Shown: one piece after another, positions 49,907 to 62,022 of the stretch
Layout of the letters: every line of letters begins with the position of its first letter
Numbering within the stretch: position 1 is the first letter of the stretch
Origin: Rathayibacter rathayi
Lineage (GTDB): Bacteria; Actinomycetota; Actinomycetes; Actinomycetales; Microbacteriaceae
Assembly: GCF_004011095.1 (NCBI RefSeq)
Contig: NZ_CP028129.1
Span: 2,542,001 to 2,606,000 of the forward strand
Length of the DNA: 64,000 bases
Reading direction: 5' to 3'
Made by a program: the position numbers and the translations under genes
Notes under the pieces: generated by a model
The model's input: only the letters and a program-made list of their open reading frames with translations
What the model was told of the DNA's origin: nothing
The model's database searches: none

Positions 49907-50024
49907 TCCGGCGGTGTCCTACTCTCCCACAGGGTCCCCCCTGCAGTACCATCGGCGCTGAGAGTCTTAGCTTCCGGGTTCGGAATGTGACCGGGCGTTT
50001 CCCTCTCGCTATGGCCGCCGTAAC
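49907..50024 (-). rRNA. rrf: 5S ribosomal RNA
   Basis: The minus strand reads GTTACGGCGGCCATAGC, then GGGAAACGCCCGGTCACATT and GAGAGTAGGACACCGCCGGA, the standard actinobacterial 5S. The ends are estimated to within a few bases. It is the last gene of the operon. Confidence 0.93.
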
Positions 50025-50199
50025 CCTGGCGACACACCCACCCCAAGGTGGATGGTCAAATCTGGGTTACACGCCGTGCGTGTATTCAATTGTTCCGCGC
50101 TCCTCGAAGGGCGGCGCGGGGTGCCCGTCTTCTGGGAACCACAAAGTGGACGCAAGCAATCTCTGACCACTCCTACCAGCCTTTACAACGGTATGAGTG

Positions 50200-53316
<3,117 letters not shown>

Positions 53317-53430
53317 TGAAATCACATGAGTTCGAGAACCCATCACTCACCACATCACACGCACACTCATCGCCAGGAACACCCGAAGGCACCCCCACGA
53401 ACCCCTCACCCAAGACTCAACGTCCCAGAT

Positions 53431-53820
53431 TTTCCGGTACAGGATTTGAAGTCCTCAACCCGAACGATCCAGAATTTGAAGTCCCAGACCAGAGCGACCC
53501 AGGATTTGAAGTCCCGAACCTAAGCGACCCAGGATTTGAAGTCCCAGATCAGAGCGACCCAGGATTTGAAGTCCCAGATCAGAGCGATCCAGGATTTAAA
53601 GTCCCAGACCTGAGCGATCCGAGATTTGAAGTCCCGAACCTGAGCGGTCCGAGATTTGAAGTCCCAGACCTGTGCAATCCAGGATTTGAAGTCCCGGACC
53701 TGTGCGACCGACGATTGAGAGTCCTCAATCTGTTCGACCCAGGATTTGAAGTCCCGGATCTGAGCGACCCGGGATTTACAGTCCCGGATCTATACGATCC
53801 AGGATTTGTAGTCCTGAATC
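53431..53820 (-). repeat. 13 x 30-bp tandem array; each unit encodes a 9-bp stem with a 7-nt CU-NNN-AA loop in the pre-rRNA
   Basis: Units start every 30 bases without a gap. On the transcribed (minus) strand a typical unit reads GAUCCGGGA, loop CUUCAAA, UCCUGGGUC, then a 5-nt linker. Eleven copies keep all nine pairs (counting G-U); the copies at 53431 and 53701 keep seven and eight. Changes in one arm are often matched in the other: in the 53701 copy the fifth pair is G-C instead of C-G, and at 53611 and 53641 the U-C pair order is swapped. The loop begins CU and ends AA in all 13. The middle triplet is UCA nine times and UUA, CUC, GUA and ACA once each. Confidence 0.9.
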
Positions 53821-53832
53821 TAAGATGCTCGC

Positions 53833-53852
53833 GTCCACTGTGTAGTTCTCAA
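53833..53852 (-). promoter_or_regulatory. boxA-like element in the spacer
   Basis: The minus strand reads TTGAGAACTACACAGTGGAC, nearly the same as the leader copy upstream of 16S. Such paired elements support rRNA antitermination or processing in actinobacteria. Confidence 0.55.
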
Positions 53853-54124
53853 AATACGGGCGGTATCCCTCCCCCACACACCCAGGCGTGAGAAAAAGAT
53901 CCAGAGAGTCGACCCCGCCACCCGAAGGCAACCGGCCCGGTCCCTCAGGACCCAACAGCGTGCATGCACCCGACTCCACCACCCCGACGCGTTCCCAACC
54001 CAAAGGCTGTACTAACGCGAGACGATCTCGACAGGCACCTCGTTCAATGTTCCACCCATGAGCGACCAGCAAAGACATTCGCTTTGATCCGGCCCCCTGG
54101 AACACCCTACGGTGTCCAGATGCT

Positions 54125-55652
<1,528 letters not shown>

Positions 55653-55817
55653 AAAAATTACGACCCCCAACCCCAAAGAGAAGGAAATCAAGTTTGACCT
55701 CTAGCAAATACGACATCTCTCCGACCCGAAAGCCGGAAGCTGACATCAATTTCCAAAGGAAACCCCACCCGATCCAAAGACCGAGCCGGGATATAAAATT
55801 GGCATTGAACATAGTGC

Positions 55818-55836
55818 ACGCTGTTGAGTTCTCAAG
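55818..55836 (-). promoter_or_regulatory. boxA-like element in the rRNA leader
   Basis: The minus strand reads TCTTGAGAACTCAACAGCG about 170 nt before 16S. It matches the spacer element in TTGAGAACT-n-ACAG. Confidence 0.55.
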
Positions 55837-55976
55837 AATCGGACACACCCCGCCTCCACACCAAAAAAGATGCTTCACAACGAGAGTGATCGAAAGATGT
55901 TGCTGCTTGCGTCATACGCAACTACTCGGTTAGACTAGGAGAAGTTTTTCTCTTTTGTCGCCGTGGCAACTGGTAC

Positions 55977-56004
55977 AAGTTAGCACATTCGCAGGCCGTG
56001 TCAA
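55977..56004 (-). promoter_or_regulatory. rRNA promoter P2
   Basis: TTGACA (56004-55999) and TAACTT (55982-55977) are 16 bp apart on the minus strand, about 325 bp before 16S. Confidence 0.7.
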
Positions 56005-56245
56005 ATCCGGCTTCTTGGCCATGTCCTCGCACCCGGAGGCGCTCCGACGTTGCTCGGCAGCAGGACTAAAGTCTTGGACCGGGCGGCGAAGATGCTGGAC
56101 CCGAGGGATCCCGCGAAGGTTTGACATCCGCGAGGCAAACCGGCCTCGAGAGGCTGTCTTACCGAGTGGATGGTCCCGATTGAGGCCGGGACGTGGGAGC
56201 TACTGCTCTTTCCGTTTCCCTGCGGCCTATGTGGCGACTCGGGAT

Positions 56246-56274
56246 AAGTTACGCAGTGATCGCGGTGCTGTCAA
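56246..56274 (-). promoter_or_regulatory. rRNA promoter P1
   Basis: TTGACA (56274-56269) and TAACTT (56251-56246) are 17 bp apart on the minus strand, 270 bp upstream of P2, with the same hexamers. The rest of 55653-56387 is leader and promoter DNA without a convincing gene. Confidence 0.7.
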
Positions 56275-56387
56275 ACGGGAGCCCCAAACGGCTCATCCCG
56301 GGCGTGTCGCCGCCGGGCTCCTCCCGGCGTGACACCGGCGCACGCCGCATCCCGCTCGAGTGCAGCCTCGGTCCCCCGAACGACGAA

Positions 56388-56430
56388 GAGGAGCACGCGG
56401 CCCGGATAATTCCGGTCCCGCGCGCTCCTC
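56388..56430 (-). terminator. hairpin after the catalase gene
   Basis: GAGGAGCACGCGGCCCGGA pairs with TCCGGTCCCGCGCGCTCCTC with small bulges around a TAAT loop, 16 bp beyond the catalase stop. It separates catalase from the rRNA promoters. Confidence 0.6.
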
Positions 56431-56446
56431 CTCGGGCCGTGAGTAC

Positions 56447-57946
56447 CTACGCGCCGATGCCGACCGCCTCTGCGGACACGTCCGCACCGGGAGCCGACGG
56501 CTCGAGCGCCTCGGCGATGCGCTGCGAGAGCGACGAGTCGACGTGTGCCCAGTACTGGAGGACACGCTGACGCAGTTCCGGACGGGTGACCTTCGACACA
56601 TGGCCGGCGATGTTCGAGACCAGGCGGGCACGGGCATCCTCGTCGAGGACCTCGCGGTAGAGCGTTCCCGCCTGGCCGAAGTCGTCGTCGTCCGGGTGCA
56701 GGGTCGCCGCGGCGCGCGTGAACTCGCCGTCGCTCTCCCAGCCGGCGGACTCGGCAGCCCGAGCCGGGTCGGCGTGAGCGCCGCCCTGCGTGTTCGGTGC
56801 GTAGACGGGCACCTCCGACTTCTGGAAGTCGAACCGCATCGGGCCGTCCTTCGAGTACGAGTGCACCGGCGACTTTGGAGCGTTCACCGGGAGCTGCGCG
56901 TGGTTGGTGCCCACCCGGTAGCGGTGCGCATCGGCGTAGCTGAAGATGCGTGCAAGCAACATCTTGTCGGGGCTCGCCGCGATCCCGGGCACGAAGTTCG
57001 AGGGGGCGAAGGCCACCTGCTCGATCTGCGCGAAGTAGTTCTCGGGGTTACGGTCCAGCGTCATGGTGCCGACCTCGATCAGGGGGTAGTCCGCGTGCGG
57101 CCAGACCTTGGTGAGGTCGAACGGGTTGAATCGGTAGCTCTTCGCGTCCTCGTACGGCATCACCTGCACGGAGAGCGTCCACGAGGGGAAGTCGCCGCGG
57201 TCGATCGCGGAGGACAGGTCGCGGATGTGGAAGTCGGCGTCCTCTCCTGCGATCTGATCGGCCTGCTCCTGGCTGAGGATCTCGATGCCCTGGTCTGTCT
57301 TGAAGTGGTACTTCACCCAGAAGCGCTCGCCGGCCGCATTGATCCACTGGTAGGTGTGCGAGCCGAAGCCGTCCATGTGCCGCCAGGACGCGGGCAGACC
57401 GCGGTCACCCATGAGCCAGGTGACCTGGTGGGCGGACTCGGGTGAAAGTGTCCAGAAGTCCCACTGCATGTCGTGGTCGCGAAGGTGGCTGCCGGGCAGG
57501 CGCTTCTGCGAGCGGATGAAATCGGGGAACTTGATCCCATCGCGAAGGAAGAAGACGGGGGTGTTGTTGCCGACGAGGTCGTAGTTGCCCTCACTGGTGT
57601 AGAACTTCAGCGCGAACCCACGGGGATCCCGCCAGGTGTCGGGCGAGCCCTGCTCGCCGGCGACGGTGGAGAAGCGCGCGAGCATCTCCGTCACGACTCC
57701 GGGCTGGAACAGTGCGGCGCGCGTGTAGGCGCTGACATCGGAGGTGGTGGTGAAGCGGCCGAAGGCGCCGCCGCCCTTGGCGTGGACGACCCGCTCCGGG
57801 ATGCGCTCGCGGTTGAACTGCGCGAGCTTCTCGACGAGGTAGTGGTCGTGGAGCGCGAGGGGTCCGTCGGCTCCAACGCTCAGCGAGTGGTCGTCGCTGG
57901 CGACCGGTGCTCCGGCGTTCGTGGTGGTGAATCGTTCCTCGGTCAT
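56447..57946 (-). CDS. katA: haem catalase (monofunctional, small subunit)
   Basis: The protein has 499 residues. The active-site His is in [13 protein letters not shown], Asn in [14 protein letters not shown], and the haem-ligand Tyr in [19 protein letters not shown]-binding region residues are present. It breaks down H2O2 in the cytosol. Its ATG overlaps the TGA of the upstream Fur-type gene (ATGA), so sensor and enzyme are made from one mRNA, a common katA arrangement in actinobacteria (furA-katG and catR-catA types). Confidence 0.96.
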   Translation of the reverse strand: MTEERFTTTNAGAPVASDDHSLSVGADGPLALHDHYLVEKLAQFNRERIPERVVHAKGGGAFGRFTTTSDVSAYTRAALFQPGVVTEMLARFSTVAGEQGSPDTWRDPRGFALKFYTSEGNYDLVGNNTPVFFLRDGIKFPDFIRSQKRLPGSHLRDHDMQWDFWTLSPESAHQVTWLMGDRGLPASWRHMDGFGSHTYQWINAAGERFWVKYHFKTDQGIEILSQEQADQIAGEDADFHIRDLSSAIDRGDFPSWTLSVQVMPYEDAKSYRFNPFDLTKVWPHADYPLIEVGTMTLDRNPENYFAQIEQVAFAPSNFVPGIAASPDKMLLARIFSYADAHRYRVGTNHAQLPVNAPKSPVHSYSKDGPMRFDFQKSEVPVYAPNTQGGAHADPARAAESAGWESDGEFTRAAATLHPDDDDFGQAGTLYREVLDEDARARLVSNIAGHVSKVTRPELRQRVLQYWAHVDSSLSQRIAEALEPSAPGADVSAEAVGIGA

Positions 57947-58422
57947 GTTCCTCCTGTCGGCGAGGGGCGCGTGCGCCCGCCGCTGGGGTGTAGCGGGTGT
58001 CGGTCAGTGGGCCTGGGCAGGCAGCCGGGGCAGGTGCCCCAGAACGTGACATCGGCGGTGTCGATGGCGAAGCCGCTCGCGGTCTGCGGATGCAGGCACG
58101 GCGCCTCCCCGGCGACGCAGTCGACGTCGGCGACGGCCCCGCAGCGCCGGCATACCGCGTGGTGGTGGTTGTCGCCGACCCGCAGCTCGAATCGGCGGGG
58201 GTGGCCCTCCGGCTCGATGCGGCGGACGATCCCGGCGTCGGTGAACGCCGAGAGCACTCCGTAGACCGCCTGCGCCGACGTCTCGGGCAGACTCGCGCGA
58301 ACACGGGCCAGGACTGCCTCGACTCCGGAGTGCGGGTGTTCCTCGACGGCCAGCAGCACTGCGCGTCGGGTGGCGGTGACCTTGAGCCCGCAGGCTCGGA
58401 GCCGCTCATCCACTGTTGTCAT
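57943..58422 (-). CDS. Fur-family peroxide regulator (CatR/PerR-like)
   Basis: The protein has 159 residues. The DNA-binding domain at about 10-85 contains [20 protein letters not shown]. The metal sites are in [19 protein letters not shown] (regulatory His and structural CxxC) and TCPGC (second CxxC). The last 25 residues are a proline-rich tail absent from most Fur proteins. It is the first gene of the operon with catalase. A Fur/Per-type inverted repeat overlaps the presumed -35, and TAGTGT lies 7 nt before the ATG, so it is probably autorepressed and derepressed by peroxide. Confidence 0.92.
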   Translation of the reverse strand: MTTVDERLRACGLKVTATRRAVLLAVEEHPHSGVEAVLARVRASLPETSAQAVYGVLSAFTDAGIVRRIEPEGHPRRFELRVGDNHHHAVCRRCGAVADVDCVAGEAPCLHPQTASGFAIDTADVTFWGTCPGCLPRPTDRHPLHPSGGRTRPSPTGGT

Positions 58423-58429
58423 GATAAGG

Positions 58430-58464
58430 ACACTACCCGAGTTGTCTTGACTGAATCAAAACAA
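58430..58464 (-). promoter_or_regulatory. Per/Fur box and leaderless promoter of the fur-katA operon
   Basis: TTGTCTTGA (58442-58450) and TCAAAACAA (58456-58464) form a 9-bp inverted repeat with one mismatch around CTGAA. On the minus strand the -10 TAGTGT (58435-58430) ends 7 nt before ATG 58422. The expected -35 position falls inside the repeat, so a bound repressor would block polymerase. Confidence 0.65.
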
Positions 58465-58513
58465 TGGGTGTCCCAGCGTGTCCTGCCTGATGAACAGTGC
58501 GGGTCCCTCTCCC

Positions 58514-58541
58514 GGCCCCGCGGGGGCGACCCCGCAGGGCC
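58514..58541 (-). terminator. hairpin after the serine protease gene
   Basis: GGCCCCGCGGGG (58514-58525) pairs with CCCCGCAGGGCC (58530-58541) around GCGA, with one mismatch. Confidence 0.55.
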
Positions 58542-58564
58542 GAATTCCCCAGCGGCGATCCCAC

Positions 58565-59869
58565 TCACGCGACCGGCCCCTCGGCCAGTACGACCTGGGC
58601 GGAACGCGCGACGCCCGTGGTGTCAGTCCACGAGAGCCGCACCGACTCGCCGGGCTCGCGCTCGGCGAGCAGGGCCGACAGCTCTGCGGCGGAAGCGACG
58701 CCCGCGCCGTCGACGGCGGTGACGACGTCGCCCGCCTGGAGGCCCGCCTTCGCGGCCGGCGTGTCCTTGATGACGCCGCCAATCAACGCGCCGGAACCGG
58801 TGGTGGCAGGGGCGCGCGATGTCCGCGACGGCGTGCCTTGCGAAGGGGAGACGCCGACGAAGGCGGGATAGCCGATCTCGACAGTGGCGGTGTCAGCACC
58901 CGCCTGGATCGTGGCGACGATGTCGAGGGCCTTCGAGATCGGGATGGCGAAACCGGTGATGTCGGACGTCCCACTCGAGGCGGCGGTGTCGATCCCGACC
59001 ACGCGTCCGGCGGAGTCGACGAGGGGGCCTCCTGAGTCGCCCGAGACGATGTCGGCGTCGATCTGGATGAGACCGGTGAGCGTCTCGGCCGAGACGCCGG
59101 ATTCGGAGCGGGTGGTGATCTGCTGGTTCAGGGCCGTGACCACTCCGGAGGCGGCGACCAGGTCGCCGGTGCCGCCCGCGTTACCGACAGCGGTCACGGC
59201 GTCACCCACAGCCACTCCGTCGGTGTCGAGGGTGGCGCGCGTGAGACCGGAGGCGTCCTTCAGCTGCAGGACAGCGATGTCATTCGTCGCATCGGTGCCC
59301 ACGACACGGGCGATGTAGCTCCGCCCGGTCGATTCCACGGTGACCACGATCGCGGTGGCGCCCGCGACGACGTGGTTGTTGGTGAGGATCATGCCGTCGG
59401 AGGTGAGGATCACGCCGGTGCCGGCCGAGCTGGCGCCCTGGTAGCTGAGCGCGGAGGTGATGGTGACGACGCCTGCGGTCTGCGCGGCGCTCGCGACCAC
59501 GACGCCGGTGCTGCGGGAGGTGCCGCCGGAGGATTCGGTGGAGGAGCCGTCCCGCAGGGCGCCGCCCTGGTCGGTTGATCGACCCCAGTAAGGGGAGACC
59601 GAGTAGCCGCCAAACTCTCCACGGGAGCCTCCCGGATACCCGGTCGCGGTGATGCCCGAGGAGGCCGAGGAGGCCGCCTCGGTGCGGCCGGCGTACGAGA
59701 TTCCGCCCGCCGCCACTCCGATCAGCACGGCGAGCCCCAGGCCGCCAGCGATCAGCGCGCGACGACGGTCGCGAACAGCCAGAGCCCGTAATGCGTCGGC
59801 GCTCGGCGCCTCGGCGGGGGTGGACTGGTCAGTGAGCTCTCGCTCGTGGGATTCGTGTCTCTCGTTCAT
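58565..59869 (-). CDS. membrane-anchored HtrA/DegP-like serine protease with PDZ domain
   Basis: The protein has 434 residues from ATG 59869 (AGGA 8 nt upstream). A cytoplasmic acidic N-terminus is followed by a membrane helix (about 37-60) and a Gly/Ser-rich linker. The trypsin-like domain has His166 in LTNNHVVAG, Asp197 in ATNDIAVL and Ser279 in VSGDSGGPLV, a complete triad. The PDZ domain at about 335-430 contains TPAAKAGLQAGDVVTAVDG. It degrades or refolds damaged exported proteins. The length and order are those of actinobacterial S1C proteases. Confidence 0.94.
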   Translation of the reverse strand: MNERHESHERELTDQSTPAEAPSADALRALAVRDRRRALIAGGLGLAVLIGVAAGGISYAGRTEAASSASSGITATGYPGGSRGEFGGYSVSPYWGRSTDQGGALRDGSSTESSGGTSRSTGVVVASAAQTAGVVTITSALSYQGASSAGTGVILTSDGMILTNNHVVAGATAIVVTVESTGRSYIARVVGTDATNDIAVLQLKDASGLTRATLDTDGVAVGDAVTAVGNAGGTGDLVAASGVVTALNQQITTRSESGVSAETLTGLIQIDADIVSGDSGGPLVDSAGRVVGIDTAASSGTSDITGFAIPISKALDIVATIQAGADTATVEIGYPAFVGVSPSQGTPSRTSRAPATTGSGALIGGVIKDTPAAKAGLQAGDVVTAVDGAGVASAAELSALLAEREPGESVRLSWTDTTGVARSAQVVLAEGPVA

Positions 59870-59972
59870 GGTGTCGTCCTCGTGCCGGGGGCCGCCCCTG
59901 ACGGCGACCGGTCCCCATTCCACGTCCGGCCTCCCCACACTCGCTGGGTTCCGCTTATGTGATTCCTAAGAC

Positions 59973-60008
59973 CTCTGGGCTGCGTCAGATCTCTGGGCTG
60001 CGTCAGAT
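59973..60008. repeat. two exact 18-bp direct repeats
   Basis: CTCTGGGCTGCGTCAGAT occurs twice without a gap, just upstream of the VOC operator, between divergent genes. Confidence 0.9.
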
Positions 60009-60025
60009 AGTTGTGGCGACAACTA
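60008..60025. promoter_or_regulatory. inverted repeat TAGTTGT-GGCG-ACAACTA, candidate operator
   Basis: Perfect 7-bp arms overlap the probable -35 (TTGTGG, 60011-60016), which is 17 bp from the -10 TAGCGT (60034-60039) of the VOC gene. This is an ideal place for a repressor of the MarR or HxlR type, such as those that control catechol and quinone detoxification genes. Confidence 0.6.
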
Positions 60026-60033
60026 CAAGCGGG

Positions 60034-60039
60034 TAGCGT
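60034..60039 (+). promoter_or_regulatory. -10 hexamer TAGCGT of the VOC gene (leaderless)
   Basis: The hexamer ends 7 nt before GTG 60047; no ribosome binding site is present. Confidence 0.5.
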
Positions 60040-60046
60040 CTCCGCC

Positions 60047-60916
60047 GTGGCTGCCTCCTCCTCCGACCTGCTCGCCCCCGGCACCGCGATGGGCGCGGTG
60101 ACTCTCCGAGTCGCCGACCTCGACGGGATGATCGCCTACTACCGCGATGCCGTGACGCTCGAGCTGCTCTCGCACGACGGACCGGTCGCGGTGCTCGGCC
60201 GTGGCGGCGTGCCGGCCGTGATCCTCCAGTACGCACCGGAGCTGGTGCACGCCGCACCCCGTAGCGCTGGTCTCTTCCACACTGCGATCCTGTTCGAGAC
60301 GGAGGCGGCGCTCGCCGCAGCCGTGTACAGCGTCGTCAGCCGGCACCCCGGCTCGTTCACCGGCAGCTCGGACCACCTGGTCAGCAAGGCCTTCTACTTC
60401 GACGACCCCGAGCACAACGGCGTGGAGCTGTACTGGGACCGCGACCGCACGCAGTGGTCGTGGACGCACGGGCGGATCGAGATGAGCACGCTGTTCCTTG
60501 ACCCGACCGCGTTCCTGCGAGAGCACCTCACCGAGGAGTCGATCGCGCAGCCGCGCCTCGGCGGCGCCCGCGTCGGGCATGTGCACCTGAGTGTGGGCGA
60601 CGTCGCGACGGCGAAGGAGTTCTACGTCGACCAGCTCGGCTTCGAGACGACAACCGCGTACGGCGGGCAGGCTCTGTTCGTCTCGGCGGGCGGCTATCAC
60701 CACCACCTGGCGATGAACACCTGGAACTCGGCGGGCGCGGGACGCCGGCAGCCGGCCCTCGGGCTCGGACTGGTCGAGATCGTGGTCCCCGGCGCCGACG
60801 ACCTCGGCGCCCTCGGCGAGCGGCTGACCCACTCGGGAATCACCACCCGAGACGACGGCCGCGCCCTGGCCTTCGAAGACCCCTGGGCGAACGCCATCCG
60901 CGTCACGACCTCCTGA
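60047..60916 (+). CDS. VOC-family dioxygenase, CatE-like (catechol 2,3-dioxygenase type)
   Basis: The protein has 289 residues from GTG 60047. Two vicinal-oxygen-chelate modules: the first (about 10-130) contains LFHTAILFETEAALAAAVYS and NGVELYWDRDRTQW, the second (about 170-285) contains GHVHLSVGDVATAKEFYVDQLGF and YHHHLAMNTWNSAGAGRR. The metal ligands (two His and a Glu) are present. The H-H-L-A-M-N-T-W-N-S motif matches Bacillus CatE/MhqO-type enzymes that remove catechol and quinones. The operator before it supports induction by such compounds. Confidence 0.9.
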   Translation: MAASSSDLLAPGTAMGAVTLRVADLDGMIAYYRDAVTLELLSHDGPVAVLGRGGVPAVILQYAPELVHAAPRSAGLFHTAILFETEAALAAAVYSVVSRHPGSFTGSSDHLVSKAFYFDDPEHNGVELYWDRDRTQWSWTHGRIEMSTLFLDPTAFLREHLTEESIAQPRLGGARVGHVHLSVGDVATAKEFYVDQLGFETTTAYGGQALFVSAGGYHHHLAMNTWNSAGAGRRQPALGLGLVEIVVPGADDLGALGERLTHSGITTRDDGRALAFEDPWANAIRVTTS

Positions 60917-60947
60917 GCCGGCGCCGATCGAGGGGGGACCGCGCAGG

Positions 60948-60953
60948 TACGAT
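60948..60953 (+). promoter_or_regulatory. -10 hexamer TACGAT of the purSQ operon
   Basis: It lies 45 bp before the purS GTG, giving a leader of about 40 nt with GGAG 7 nt before the start. Confidence 0.4.
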
Positions 60954-60998
60954 GGTCGCGCGGAAGACCGCACTCCCCCCGAGACTCCGGAGAACACG

Positions 60999-61256
60999 GT
61001 GCCCACGATCGTCGTTGAAGTCATGCCCAAGGCCGAGTTGCTCGATCCGCAGGGGAAGGCCGTGGCCGGCGCACTCGCGCGGCTGGGCCACTCCGCTCTC
61101 CACGGCGTGCGCGTGGGCAAGCGCTTCGAGATCACGGTGGACGAGGTGACCGACGAGGTGCGCGCCTCGGTGCAGGCGATCGCCGACGAGATGCTCTCCA
61201 ACTCGGTGATCGAGGACGTCGTCGGAATCCACTACCCGGAGCAGGCCGCCCGATGA
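60999..61256 (+). CDS. purS: phosphoribosylformylglycinamidine synthase subunit PurS
   Basis: The protein has 85 residues. [20 protein letters not shown] and [20 protein letters not shown] are the PurS signature. It bridges PurL and PurQ in the three-part FGAM synthase. It overlaps purQ by an ATGA. purL, usually next, is not found in this window. Confidence 0.96.
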   Translation: MPTIVVEVMPKAELLDPQGKAVAGALARLGHSALHGVRVGKRFEITVDEVTDEVRASVQAIADEMLSNSVIEDVVGIHYPEQAAR

Positions 61257-61951
61257 GGATCGGCGTCATCACCTTCCCCGGCTCGCTCGACGACCGCGAC
61301 GCCCGGCGCGCCGTCCGCTTCGCCGGCGCGGAGCCGGTCGCTCTCTGGCACGGCGACCACGACCTCGACGGGGTCGACGCGATCGTGCTACCCGGCGGAT
61401 TCTCGTACGGCGACTACCTGCGCTGCGGCGCCATCGCCTCCCACTCCCCGATCATGCGCGAGGTGATCGACGCGGCGAACGCCGGGACTCCGGTCCTCGG
61501 CATCTGCAACGGCTTCCAGATGCTGACGGAGGCGCACCTGCTGCCCGGCGGCCTGATCGCGAACGATGTCGGATCCTTCGTCTGCCGCGACCAGCGCCTG
61601 CTCGTCGCCAGCACCGAGACCGCCTGGACGAACGGCTTCGAGCCCGGCCAGGAGATCACGATCCCGCTGAAGAACGGCGAGGGCGGCTACATCGCCTCGG
61701 CCGAGACGCTGCTCGAACTGGAGGCGGAGGGGCGCGTCGTCGTCCGCTACCTCGGTCACAACCCGAACGGCTCGATGAACGATATCGCCGGCATCAGCAA
61801 CCGACGCGGCACCGTGGTGGGGCTCATGCCGCACCCGGAGCACGCGGTCGAGGAGGGCTTCGGGCCCGACACGGCCGCCGCGATGCGCTCGGGCGTCGAC
61901 GGGCTGACCTTCTTCACCTCGGCGCTGCGCTCGCTGCTCGCCTCGGCCTGA
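61253..61951 (+). CDS. purQ: phosphoribosylformylglycinamidine synthase subunit PurQ (glutaminase)
   Basis: The protein has 232 residues. The class I glutaminase triad is Cys85 in [11 protein letters not shown] and His and Glu in [29 protein letters not shown] is PurQ-specific. It supplies ammonia for FGAM synthesis with PurS and PurL. It is translationally coupled to purS and followed by a clear terminator, so purL must be transcribed elsewhere. Confidence 0.97.
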   Translation: MRIGVITFPGSLDDRDARRAVRFAGAEPVALWHGDHDLDGVDAIVLPGGFSYGDYLRCGAIASHSPIMREVIDAANAGTPVLGICNGFQMLTEAHLLPGGLIANDVGSFVCRDQRLLVASTETAWTNGFEPGQEITIPLKNGEGGYIASAETLLELEAEGRVVVRYLGHNPNGSMNDIAGISNRRGTVVGLMPHPEHAVEEGFGPDTAAAMRSGVDGLTFFTSALRSLLASA

Positions 61952-61967
61952 CGCGCGCGGCAGCCGC

Positions 61968-62005
61968 GCCGAGACACCGCCTTCGGGGCGGTGTCTCGGC
62001 GTTCT
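61968..62005 (+). terminator. rho-independent terminator of purSQ
   Basis: GCCGAGACACCGCC (61968-61981) pairs perfectly with 61987-62000 around TTCGG, then GTTCTT. It also separates the convergent GH65 gene. Confidence 0.85.
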
Positions 62006-62022
62006 TCGTGATGGGTCGGCGA

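Noticed and set aside
53431-53820. CRISPR array
   Set aside because: The units are contiguous and alike along their whole length, with no unique spacers and no cas genes.
55955-56332. 125-codon plus-strand frame in the rRNA leader region
   Set aside because: It overlaps both rRNA promoters on the other strand and has no recognisable sequence character.
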